Shown here: positions 33,013 to 43,396 of the stretch, piece after piece
How the letters are laid out: every line of letters starts with the position of its first letter
How positions within the stretch are numbered: the first letter of the stretch is position 1
Assembly: GCA_009733715.1 (NCBI GenBank)
Contig: WMKJ01000023.1
Coordinates: 62,001-126,000 of the forward strand
DNA: 64,000 nt
Direction: 5' to 3'
DNA from: Herpomyces periplanetae
Taxonomy: Eukaryota; Ascomycota; Laboulbeniomycetes; Herpomycetales; Herpomycetaceae
The notes under the pieces: model-generated
Told to the model about the DNA's origin: nothing
Databases searched by the model: none
Seen by the model: only the letters and a program-made list of their open reading frames with translations
Program-made: the position numbers and the translations under genes

Positions 33013-33094
33013 GCGCCCGTGTATAGCTTTGCAGGTGTATAGCTTTGCAGGTGTATAGCCCGCCCGCACCGCCTGCAAAGCTATACACGGGCGC
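33013..33094. repeat. Perfect inverted repeat with internal 16-bp tandem repeat
   Basis: The arms 33013-33035 and 33072-33094 are perfect reverse complements over 23 bp, separated by 36 bp. The left side is also a tandem array of the 16-mer GTGTATAGCTTTGCAG (33019-33034, 33035-33050, partial to 33059). The whole lies 67-148 bp upstream of the cytochrome b5 start and just beyond the ASA1 stop. It would form a strong hairpin in DNA, or in RNA if transcribed. It looks like a template-switch quasi-palindrome or a small element end. Confidence 0.9.
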
Positions 33095-33117
33095 ATCACC
33101 TGATTTCCCTGGCCCGG

Positions 33118-34763
33118 CTAAAATATGCGCCAAAGTCCTATTCGGCCGTCTTTTGCGCCAGCTGCTAACCATTTTCCCGCAGACTTTCTCTTTCCACTAC
33201 TTTCACGTTCAATATACTGCTCTCCCCATGCTATACTCGTAAATCCTTTACTTCTCCCGCACTCTGCACTTTCACTATTCCCAAGTCTTATAGTGTGACC
33301 AATAGCACGTGCTCGTACTCCATGTCCTATACCACTGTCTAATCGTAAAATCGCCATAGTTTGCAAGGTTATCGTACTATACACACGAACTCGTCCATCC
33401 CAGCCTGCCGTAGCCATTAGATCTTGATTCCTATTAACTCTTAAATATTGTTGTCCAGCATGTCGAGTTGGCATTTGTTGTAATTCCCATAACTCTTGTA
33501 ATTGGCTTTCACAATTAATACCTTGTTCGGGAATCTTTACCAAACTACCTCGCACAGACCCATTAGGAACTAATGAATCGGGTAAACCTAAAGATGATAT
33601 CACATCATCTACTCCACTCGCATATATTTTACCCTGAATCAATGATACATCAACACTTAACAAGGGCTGTCGTGATAATCTTAAACTCTTTAATTCCCTC
33701 CATTCTCCCGTAACACTTTCCAAAAGATTGACTGACTGAATCAATCCCATATCTAGACTGTACGTACTTAAAAGTCCACTTTCATACCCTGCTGCTACAA
33801 TTAACTGAGCTTGATTTAATTCCTTCGCAGATAAATTTATCCATATGTACAAGCTCATTACCATACCTAAAGCACATTCAAATGCATAAGTTAATTTTAT
33901 ACTCCGACAATGAGATCGTTAATTACCCAATTCATTAAATTCCCATGCTATATCCATCTCACTCAAGAAAACTTCTTCTAACGTACCTGGTTCATCCGTT
34001 TGTCCCTGAGGTCGTGGAATACTACTGATTATCCTTTGTTGTGGTAAATGAAGTATATCAATCGTCATTCCTTTTACCGACAAATCTCCATTACCAGAAC
34101 CCGGTATTGCCAACAAAACTTCCTTTCCTTCCTTCATCTCCATTTTCATTTCTTCTCTCGTTATCTCTTCATTAGCACAATTCTCCCCCATTTGACATAC
34201 GGCGAACCTGCAAAAATTATGCGTTTCACAAGCAACTGAATAATCAAGTAACACCTCGCCTTTCTTCTTTTCCCCATCTAAAGATCTCGTATCGTTATTC
34301 CATACGTTAACTTCACTTCGATTAATTCTCATAACAGGAAGCTCATTTAAAACTTCCTCATCCCACTCATCATTGTACTCGTTATTAGAGTTATTTTCAT
34401 AGCTCCAAACTCTTAATACTCCATCACGACCTTGACTTCATGGCCTCGTCAGCTTTTTTAGCTATCGTATAATCTGCAATATATCATTACCAACCTAATA
34501 ATCCGTCCCGACCACTCCGCTAACCCAATAATTCCTCCCTTATGCGCTCGCCAAACATATCGAGGCCTGCGTGTTATCATGCTCCAAATCACTACCCAAC
34601 CCTCCGCATCCCCCGTTACCAGATATTTGCTGTCTTGAATAAATTCAATACAGCACACAATACTATCATGTCCTCGTAAAATATACTCCACTTTTGGCGC
34701 CGGGTTCTTCACCCGTCTAGAGTCACTACAATTACTTGTAACCTTTATTACTCCGCTCATCAT
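33118..34763 (-). CDS. ASA1: ASTRA-associated WD-repeat protein Asa1
   Basis: A WD40 propeller protein. Asa1 is a component of the ASTRA complex with Tra1 and the TTT proteins, involved in PIKK maturation. Exons are 34763-34495, 34435-33987 and 33866-33118 (488 residues). The first repeat reads VEYILRGHDSIVCCIEF, followed by LVTGDAEGWVVIWSMITRRP, typical of Asa1 (GDADGWVVVWDL). The first join gives ISQGRDGVLRVW and needs donor GTTGGT. The second joins EPG to MVMSLYIW through donor GTACGT. The final repeats include QDLMATAGWDGRVRVYS and KWLAAGAKDGRIGLWRIF. The start is the first of two ATGs (34763). Upstream in-frame codons lack ATG. It runs in tandem with EFL1 and the cytochrome b5 gene. Confidence 0.86.
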
Positions 34764-35004
34764 GTTCCCATCATAAACCACCTTTTAAATCCGAATACCA
34801 AATATCCTTTAATATTCATTCCCCTACAAATTTCACTTCTCGGTACATCCATAAACTAATCTGCCAAATGTTCCTTAATCTTATTAAGCTGTTAATCGTC
34901 ATGCAACAACAACATTTCTCAGACTATCCATTCTTTTTTCACTATCGCATCCCTAGAACTAACCATTTCCTGTCACCTTAACTCTCTCGAACCATTCCTC
35001 CCTT

Positions 35005-38000
35005 TTACCTCTTCAGCGTCTTCTGCTTTTCCGCATTCTCCACTAACTTTTTGCCCGATACAGCTAATCCCTTCTTAGTTCGAACTTCATCCATATACAT
35101 TTTTGCAACATTAGCCCGTTCCGCTAATTCACCCAAATCTTCCAAATCTTCTTCCGTGAATGGAACCCAGAAAGGATCTTCATCCAGCATTTCAAACCCC
35201 GCAAATACTAACTGCGGATTGGCAGCACCCGATGTTCGTTGTCGTATCTCCTTTGCAAATCCCATCGATTCTACTACCGGAATACGTGCTTCCACCCGCA
35301 GGTACGATGTTCCCTCCATCATTGATTCTGCCACAATACGCCCTCGTCGTCGAGTTACCACTCCATACACCCGTCCGAGAACGTCGCTCGACGTTTGAAT
35401 AACACACGCATGCGTCGCCAGCATTAATCTTGCACTCCAATCCAAAAATCCCCCGTAAATCGCTTCACGTACAGGCCGTATTAACTCTCGTGATATTTGA
35501 ACCATTCCATCATTTTCTCCCGCACATTCACCAGGCCCATGGTTTATATTTACCGTAAATTCTTCAATTATCACACCAATACCCTGTATAGGCTCTCGGC
35601 AAAGTGGTCCCTGTGCGGTCGCTAACTGAAATGCATATTTAACCTTATCCTCAAACAAATCATATTTCGTCCCTCTAGTTCTCACATTATCACATTCATG
35701 TTGTTCAAAAAGTTTGCGACATAGTTTCTTTGGACTACGATCAAATAATATGTTTGCTCCCACTTGTCGTGGTCCAAAACATACTATTTGCATCAACGCA
35801 TTTTTCCATGTCTCATCCCCATCTGTTACCTTGAGTGATGCAAAGCCTACTTCAAGTTTTCTTCGCAATTCCTCTTCCGCCGTATTTGCAACAATTTGAC
35901 TACCTTTAAGTCTCTTCATCAACTCTGTACACTCCTCCAGAATCCCTGTTATACAAGCTGGTAACGGTACTACCCGCAATCTTATAGTAACTTCACCTTT
36001 CCCTTCGCCACCGTGCCCTCCAACACTTGTAACCACAGTTCCTCGTCCAAGCTCCTTATTTTTAGGAGGATTCATCTCAGATGCAGCTACTATCGATTCT
36101 CTATACGGCACAATCGGTTCACTGTATTGAATTTCACATTTTGCAAATCTTTCCCGCATATCCTTCACACATCGTTCAATATGTAACTCGCCTGCGCAGC
36201 ATAAAACGTGTTCTCCACTGTCTAATACTTCGTACTCGACACAAGAATCTGCTTGCACCAGCATTTCAATTCCTTTAATCATTTTATCCATATCGCCTGG
36301 ATTAACCGGTTCCAATGCAATCCGTACAATTGGCTTTACACCTTCCGATACTCGGGCTAGGTTAACCAATCCATCTTGTGAAGAACACAACGTTCCATAC
36401 TTTAGCACTGCTTCATCTAACCCTTCAACTCCCACAATCGATCCTGCTGGTGCAGCTTCTAATCTCTCCAATGCTCGTCCCATCATCATATAGAGCCCTG
36501 TCACCCTAGCTTTCTTCGGTTGTGGAGACTCAGTATCATCTGCATCATACCGAGGTGGCACAATATACACCTCATCCATTACACGCAATTCTCCTGAGTA
36601 TACTCGTGTAAAACCAATTAAACGTACCGCTTCATCCTTTTTTTCTTCATGGCCTTCATTACCAATCTTAAGTGTACCAAACGTATTAACTATGTCTTCA
36701 GCACCATCCACACCTGCTCGTTTTTGATGTTCCGCAAGCTCTCGTAACTCATTACGCTTTTGTCGCGCCAACTCACGTATTTCATCCGATGTTCTACCAC
36801 CAGTACTTCCCGAATGTTGTACTATATCACTTTCCGAGATCGCCAACATCTTGCTAACAAAAGCTATTACAGGTACACTTCGCTCCCTACTACAATTCAC
36901 CATTGCTTTCCAAGCTTCACTTTGCTTAACCCGTGGCAATGCAGATATAATCTCTGGCAGTCGTACCGCCTGTGCAGTTGCTGGACTAGGTAACTGTTCA
37001 ATTATCGATATTAACATGGCCGTTGACAGTGGTAACCATGTATTAAACAAAGTCGTCAAAATATTCCGGTAATTTTTTGTTCTTGTAATCTGAGATGACA
37101 GTGTAATACCCAGCGACGCCGTAATCTTTTGTAAACGTTCATGATCTCTACACAAATCCAATTATCCAAATCACCAAAAATATTAGTATCTATTTCACGA
37201 TAAACTACTTCACTTTCTATCAGGGTGCACTTACGGTTTACCACTTGCATTTGCGATAGTTGCATCATATACCGCCCAAATAGGCTCGAGTACCATTTGT
37301 ACGAAGGCTGGTTTTAGCGGACGTCCTTTAAGTTGCTTTTGCGTCAATACACACTTGGCTTTAGCATCTATGTAGTAAGGTCCCCATAATACAGTCTCCA
37401 AAACTGATCTTTTCATTCCAAGTTTCTTTTCGTATAACCCAGCAAATTGCTTAACCGTAAATGCCCATCCATCCAAGGCACTGCAAAAGATAACATTATC
37501 TTTTTCAGGCGCAAAATAATCACTTTCATGATCAGTAAATGTATCGGATTCTTGTGCCATTCGTTCCCCAAGTTCAAATCCGCCAATTACAGCATTAACC
37601 TGTTCAATTAACCTAGCTAGATGGTCATACCCTTCCCGTGGTGTCATACGAAGTTCTGTAATCAACCGATCAACTTTATTTACCGCCAGAATGCATCGAA
37701 ATTTTTCCATCCATGTTTGTCGAAGGACACTCACAGTTTGCGAGCATACGCCTTCTACAGCATCGACTAGTACCACTGCTCCATCGCATAATCTAGATGC
37801 GATACTTACCTCAGACGAAAAGTCAATGTGCCCCGGCGAATCAATCAAATTGACAACATAGGCATGTCGTTCGATAACTTCTTCCTGTTTACTCTCACCG
37901 TGTAATCGTTTTGACACGTCAAAGTATAATGATATACCCGACGATTCCATGGTAATCCCCCGTTCCTGTTCATCCTCTCGAGAATCCAAGTATCGAACTT

Positions 38001-38233
38001 TACCCGCCAATTTGGTGCTAATAATTCCATTTGTCGCAATAAGGCAATCCGTTAGAGATGTTTTGCCATGGTCAACATGTCCCAGAATACATATCTGTTA
38101 TCTCGCCGTTTTTGCATTAATATTTTGATAAAACATCCCTTTCATACTCATGAAGCATTATTTCACTTACATTTCGTATGCGGTCTGGTTCGCGCAATAG
38201 ACCCACCAGTTTTTCAATAGGCACAACTGGCAT
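35005..38233 (-). CDS. EFL1: Elongation-factor-like GTPase Efl1 (Ria1)
   Basis: A cytoplasmic EF-2-like GTPase that, with Sdo1/SBDS, evicts Tif6/eIF6 from late 60S particles. Exons are 38233-38171, 38094-37235 and 37147-35005 (1021 residues). Exon 1 codes MPVVPIEKLVGLLREPDRIR. Exon 2 has the full G domain: ILGHVDHGKTSLTD (G1), RGITMESS (G2), DSPGHIDFSSEV (G3) and NKVD (G4). Exon 3 holds domain II with the usual insertion, domain III (AGELHIERCVKDMRER), domain IV and the EF-G C-terminal fold ending FWVPFTEEDLEDLGE. Donors are GTAAGT at both introns and phases agree. The length is slightly below the usual 1100. All GTPase motifs look intact. Confidence 0.97.
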
Positions 38234-39223
38234 AATTAATACCTGAACTTATCCAAATTTTTTGAAATCCTAGTTTCACTAACGTTTATTCTATAGTCAG
38301 AATCCCATTGATAATTTTCTCCTCCAAAATTCCAAATTTCGTGTCTTTACTCGCTTACTAATACATTCCAAGTGTATAGGTCGGAAATGCTGGTGATTGA
38401 ACGTTCATTTAAGCGGATTGAACAGTTTTCTTTGTGACCTTTGATCTGGCAGCGGTAAAATTGATAAAATCGGTTTTTCTTGAAGGCAGGATAATTTACT
38501 GATGTAAGAAGGTAAAATTTGTCTTCCCAATGGTAGAGGCTAGGCTTATCATTAATATTATTTAATCTGAGAAACTGGTATACGTTCGGTGATGATATTG
38601 CTGGGACGAGCCTTGAGATTTGTCCTATCCACAAATTTATGAACTTTCCTTACAAATGATATACTGCGTTATATTGCTTGATTCTATTGACATTACTTGG
38701 ATTTCATTACTCAACCCATGCTGGCACTACTTAGTCTAACAGTCCAGAGAGTCAATGAAGGCAAAGTTTAGTTTGTTTCCAATGCTCTATTTTTATTCAA
38801 TAGTATGCTGAATTTTAGAAGAGTTAATACCCCGTAGTGCGAAGATATATATATCAAGTCTTTCTAGGCTAAACATGATTATCTAGATTAATAAAGTGCA
38901 AACTGTTTTAATTGAATTCTAACTCTGTGAACATGAAGTTTTGTAATTTTGTAACTGTACGCTTACTAAAGTTTAAAAATAAGGTAACAATAGTCGTTAA
39001 TATTGATGATTGAGTTCCGAACGCTCCAATAATACCTTTATGTGAACATGTAAATTTATGTAAAAATACGTCAACACATAGTAATTTGTGTACATTAACG
39101 TACTGAGAAACTTGACGACGAACTTCATAAGCAAGCCAAAATTTGTATAAGAAGTCTGCCGCATGTTCTTGCCATGACTCCCATATCAAAAGGCATATAA
39201 TCTATTTTTGTCGCTCAGCCGTT
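38234..39223. other. EFL1 upstream region with a FLYWCH-like fragment
   Basis: About 1 kb. On the minus strand 38634-38347 is an open frame without ATG. Its sequence HWEDKFYLLTSVNYP and then QFYRCQIKGHKENCSIRL resembles the front half of a FLYWCH or related Cys-His DNA-binding finger, a module common in Mutator-like transposases. The second half (His pair) is not seen. It may be a decayed remnant or chance. AAATTTTTTGAAA at 38254-38266, 21-33 bp from the EFL1 start, is RRPE-like. The rest holds nothing I can support. Confidence 0.25.
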
Positions 39224-39228
39224 GCGGG

Positions 39229-39260
<32 letters not shown>

Positions 39261-39320
39261 CCTGGGCGTTGAGGCGCCGGAGGGATCTGGAGGTCTCCGG
39301 TTCGATCCCGGATCACCGCA
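39224..39320 (+). tRNA. tRNA-Phe(GAA) with 24-nt intron
   Basis: The A box (TAGCTCAGTTGG) and B box (GGTTCGATCCC) are intact. The anticodon arm CAGACTGAAG is interrupted after position 37 by 24 bases (39261-39284) before ATCTGG. The mature arm CAGAC-TGAAGAT-CTGG type matches yeast tRNA-Phe closely. The T arm TCCGG/CCGGA pairs perfectly. The acceptor stem GCGGGGA/TCACCGC has one G-A mismatch at the fifth pair. Discriminator A, no encoded CCA, and a T run directly after as terminator. Introns at this site occur in all yeast tRNA-Phe genes. Confidence 0.95.
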
Positions 39321-39571
39321 TTTTTGTCGGCCGGCGCTAGCGTGGGCCTCCATGGCGACTTGTCCTGTGTCGTTGCGGGCGGCTGTTTGGGGGTGGGTTT
39401 TTAAAAATTGGCCATAGTCGTCCTAATTACGCGGGAGACATTTGGCTATCGAACTCGTAGGGTCAAACGAATTTTTTAAATCTTACACTAACAGTAACCA
39501 AGAACCTACAAATTCAAATTTTCATTCACTGCGTAATCGTTAAGTACATGGTTAGTCAAACATGCTATGTA

Positions 39572-40775
39572 CTATTGTTTTATACGAAATTGATTTCGAA
39601 TATCAGCTTGTGCATCTCGAATGAGAAAACTATGGCAAACTAGTTAGCATGCAAATCCAGGTACAATTCGCTACAATTGTGGAATAATACTTACGAGTAC
39701 CACCATATTATGGGTGGTACAGTGCCCAAGTGCCATAGGCTATGGGCATCAATTAACCCAAACCAGGGTGGAAAATCAAACAACTCCAAACTCATGGCAA
39801 AACTTAACCAGACAATGATAAATATTGGCATAAGTGTCCATTTTTCGCGACACCCCAAAAAACGACGTGTGCTGAACATAATCCAGAGTACATTGGTAAC
39901 AATTCCAACGCAAACGTTAGAAAACATATTGTACGAGTAATCCCACCTCCAAACTGTCAAGTAAGTAACGTGGCCCGCAAACATGCAAACACATAAAACG
40001 GTCCAAAAGCGGCGAATGATGTTAATATGATATTCTGTACGATCCAAGCGAAAGATTCGTACGGGCGCAAAATAAAGACCGTACAACACATTAGCACCAG
40101 CGGCAAAGTAATCCAATTTTTCCGTAATGGAAACGTCGCGAGTGTGGAATATCATACTAAACAACCAACAGGTCAATCCGAAGTAGGCAAAACATTGATA
40201 AAATTTATTCATTGAATACGTGTAAGGCAAGTTTCTACGTAAACGCTTTAACCCGTTAACGTGTGCCATAAAATTGAACCAAGAAAATAGAACACTGAAA
40301 AATTCCTGCATGCCCAAAACTCGATAAAATGGCCATTTTCCATGGAATTGAACTCCTGGTAAGTGTTGTGATGATCGTACAAGTGTAATGTCATGCTGGC
40401 ATGTATAATCGCACTCTGAAATACAAGTCCAGCCTAGTACTCTATTTAACAATTTTTTATGTGCTACCCATTCACCATGAATATCGTTGTTCGAGCAATT
40501 CGACTCTATGCATGACTAACTTTACCATGCTTGATGTTCAATTAATCAATATAACCAGCTGTTGGATTAGTCGTGTTCTACTACACTATTTTAAATATAC
40601 TATTGTCACTAACTTGCACACATTTGCGGAATTCCGGAAGTCTATCGCCAGGCGATGCTTCAACATTGGCCAGTAATATCATAATTAGAGCCACTAATAT
40701 CCAATAAATTGTAAGTATACATCGCCCGCGAAGAATATGAGCTAACGGCACACTCTTTTCCCTCTTAAAGTTCAT
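39572..40775 (-). CDS. PER1: GPI-anchor remodelling phospholipase Per1 (PGAP3)
   Basis: An ER membrane protein that removes the unsaturated sn-2 acyl chain during GPI-anchor remodelling. Exons are 40775-40614, 40515-39695 and 39629-39572 (346 residues). A signal sequence (ILTIYWILVALIMILLANVEA) precedes SPGDRLPEF. The join gives KCVQSCIESNC, then WTCISECDYTCQ, the conserved luminal cysteines. Family motifs FHTRDVSITEKLDYF and DAHSLWHLGTVPPIIWWYS lie in the membrane part, with several spans between. The last exon completes FLIRDAQADI, and TGCTAAC precedes its acceptor. Without it the protein would stop at WWYS. Donors are GTTAGT and GTAAGT. The start is the first in-frame ATG before the signal sequence. 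Confidence 0.95.
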
Positions 40776-41183
40776 GTTTAGTTGACCTAACTTTGCTTCA
40801 TAGTTAAAATTAAAAACTTTGTCGAGTGCACACAATACACGTTCCAAATCATTAAAATAACTCTACATCGGAAAATCATTTACCCAATTACCGTAGCACG
40901 TGCTACTGCGGTCGGAGAGGGCCGATAAAATGTTTACACGCAAATTGGGAATTTCGCTATTTGACGGGAAATAACTGGGAGGAGTTTAAGGTTCGAGTTA
41001 TTCGGAATTATGTATTTTTTAACGGGAAACTGCAGGAATAGGAATGATATGCATTAATGTGTAAAGCGGTTTAGATAAGGTTGATCAATTTATGAGAAGC
41101 GTATAGCTTGATGAAATTGGTAAGAGTTAAAATGGGCAATTGACGGAAATGTAAAGGTTATGATTAAATTACTAGGTAAATTG
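40776..41183. other. PER1-DIC1 interval
   Basis: Probable PER1 promoter and DIC1 3' flank (both minus strand). No additional feature seen. Confidence 0.6.
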
Positions 41184-42183
41184 TTATCTGAACAAACGGT
41201 AGAGACGCTTTTGCTGTTCAAGAAAAACAAATGTAAGTATAGTTTGGGGAGCAAGCCGCACAAAACTTGGAAGCCAGCCGCGAAACATCCATGATAACCC
41301 TTCATGTCGGTATACACGTACAAGCACGGAAAAAAAATTATCTTGACCGGTAGATTGCATGCTCATAATACGCGTTTTAAGCACATCAACTGGTGAGCAA
41401 ACGGTGGTCGCCACAAGGCCAGCCATGGAACTAGCCGTAAAGTGTGTACTGAGTGTATCCGACATGTGGAGCTGACTTAGTAAAATAGACTTAAAAAAAT
41501 CGTATGAAGCCAATTGAGAAACCGTAACTAGAACTGCACGACAACAATTAGGACCAAGCCCAATAAAAAGGGAACCGAGACCTTCATTTTTGACCATTTG
41601 GTACAATCCATCGAATGCATTGCGATAGTTTCGTCTAAATTCTGGTGGTAAACTGGTGTCGTGTTGCATTCGTACGTTAATAACATCAGCGGGGTTTCCC
41701 ACGACTCCACCCGCGAGTCCAGATGCACTTGCCAGGCCAATCAGCTTGAATACCGATGGAGCCGATGAGTCTTTTGCTTGAACTTCTTTCAATTTTTCGT
41801 AGACTCCAAACCGAGTGGTACTGTATAACATTTGCCTAAGTAATGAAGCTGAAAGGCCACGATATGGACCTGTTATACCCTCGGTTCGGATAATATACGA
41901 GAACATTTGTACCATAGTACGACGTGCACCATTAGATCCTTGTTGAGTTTGGAGGCGGACCTTGACTAGTAAAATAGTTAACAGAAAAACCGAATGAGAA
42001 TGAATATATCAATTCCCGATGAGCTAACTAGGGTTAATGTCACCACGTAAATAATGTTAACATGATGACCAAAAGGTACTTACCAAGATCTAATGGATGA
42101 GTGAAGCACGAAGCGAGACATGATGCGGAGCCGCCAAACCAAAAAGGGTAATGAATTATATCCTCTGTACAAGATTTTTTCAT
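41184..42183 (-). CDS. DIC1: Mitochondrial dicarboxylate carrier Dic1-like
   Basis: A six-span inner-membrane carrier of the SLC25 family that exchanges malate or succinate for phosphate. Exon 1 (42183-42084) and exon 2 (41965-41184) give 293 residues. Three signature motifs mark the three tandem repeats: HPLDLVKVRLQ, which spans the intron, NPADVINVRMQ and SPVDVLKTRIM. GPYRGLSASLLRQMLYSTTR and FGVYEKLK are typical of the dicarboxylate/oxoglutarate branch. NPADVINVRMQHD in the second repeat is the feature that points to Dic1, not the uncoupling proteins. The start ATG is followed by KKSCTEDIIHYPFWFGG. Substrate is inferred from family resemblance only. Confidence 0.88.
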
Positions 42184-42479
42184 TGTAAAGATTGCAGCGT
42201 AAAAGAGGTAGTGGGCCACTTGCGGAGTTAAGACTTAACCGCAGCAATGACCACAGTAAAGTAAGGTGAACTATTAATGTATACAGTAAAATTCACCATG
42301 CCGTAATTATATATCAACTAACAAACAAATTGATTAAAAATTCTTTGATAAAAACATCTAGTAATAATTGCAATTTGACTATGAATACACATCTAAATAC
42401 TTTTAGATCCCAAAAACATCGTGAGATCTTTTTAAATTGACCATTCATTCCAAATTACATAATACATTATTAGCTAAGC

Positions 42480-42705
42480 TGTTCAAGGGGTGACTCTCAG
42501 GCAGGGATGCGGGGAGAAAATAATAGAAGATAGCCAGGGACGAACTATATAAAAGGCTCAATGTCCACAACCGTTTCCTTATTTATTTTTGAATAACTGA
42601 TAAATTACCTTCGAGTATCAAATAAAGTACAAAACGCACCACCCGCTGTCATATTCCTCAACAAAATATTCCCGCGCAATGCCCTTCAACTACGTTATCC
42701 TGTCA
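42480..42705 (+). mobile_element. LTR-like fossil, probably Ty3/Gypsy-type
   Basis: A 226-bp block begins TGTTCAAGGGG and ends CCTGTCA, within TG...CA limits. It holds a TATA box (TATATAAAAG near 42546) and an AATAAA signal at 42621, the usual parts of an LTR. Two bases later comes TGGCGACTAGATATCTGG, in the position and form of a tRNA primer-binding site, so a short piece of leader may survive. No gag, pol or second LTR is present, so the element is broken. No age estimate is possible without a second copy. It lies about 245 bp from a tRNA gene, a frequent setting for this family. Confidence 0.4.
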
Positions 42706-42950
42706 CGTGGCGACTAGATATCTGGGTCGCTACCAGTCATGCGACCCAGCGGAGACCAATTTCTACCGAACTCGTGGTGCAAAGTTCGGCCCGTCCAGCT
42801 CCTACACAGCGTGCCATTTCATCCTACAATCGGAGCATTACTGGGACAATACCACCACGCTATATATTTCGTGTTGCGCACGGAATAACTCCTAGAAACG
42901 GCACGTTCGGCCTTTTCCATACAAGAGGGAAGGCAAAAATTAACAGTAGA

Positions 42951-43032
42951 TGGACGGGTAGGGAATCGAACCCTAGACCTCCCGCACTCTCCACAGTGCA
43001 AAGCGGGCGCTCTACCGCTGAGCTACACGCCC
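42951..43032 (-). tRNA. tRNA-Ala(TGC) with 10-nt intron
   Basis: Read on the minus strand, the A box (TAGCTCAGCGG) and B box (GGTTCGATTCC) are intact. The anticodon arm is CCCGC-TTTGCA, then ten extra bases (42996-42987), then T-GCGGG. Removing them gives a 7-nt loop with anticodon TGC. The T stem TAGGG/CCCTA is perfect. The acceptor stem has the G3-T70 wobble, the alanine identity element, and one T-C mismatch at pair six. Discriminator A. I am sure it is a tRNA. The intron is inferred from loop geometry at the standard position after base 37. Confidence 0.94.
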
Positions 43033-43396
43033 AACACGAGAAGCGTGAAAACTAATTATTTATTGGGATGGTTAAATTGTTTAATCACAATCATGAGTAC
43101 CATCTTACTTGAGAAACTTTAGGAAAGTTGCGTTTGAATGAGCAAAACCGAAATTCTCTAAAGTTTGGCTAGTCTTCCCTATGAAATTCAATTATTCTTA
43201 TTAATATAGAGAAGGTGTTTTGTTTGGATGTATTGACATCGAAAAATCGCACATCAAAATATTATATTTAACATATATGCGCAGGTAAATCAAAGAGAGC
43301 AACAATTGATTGAAGATGTATCTAAACATGAGCATCACAATACATGAAAAGAATCTAATTCTGGAAAATGGTAGTTTAATATGGAATTCGATTAAT

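Larger units (their letters stand above)
42184..43396. other. DIC1-OXA1 interval
   Basis: Apart from the LTR-like block and the tRNA-Ala gene, the sequence is AT-rich (42240-42470 and 43040-43390). The stretch 42706-42940 continues from the LTR-like block. It has a small inverted pair CTGGGTCGC/GCGACCCAG (42731-42758) and no coding potential that I can support. Confidence 0.5.

Noticed and set aside
33045-33242. Small frames through the inverted repeat, and extension of the cytochrome b5 frame into it
   Set aside because: The peptide is a translation of the repeat. The b5 family start fits the ATG at 32946.
38908-39189. 93-codon minus-strand frame before tRNA-Phe
   Set aside because: Needs a TTG start, has no family pattern and no splice context.
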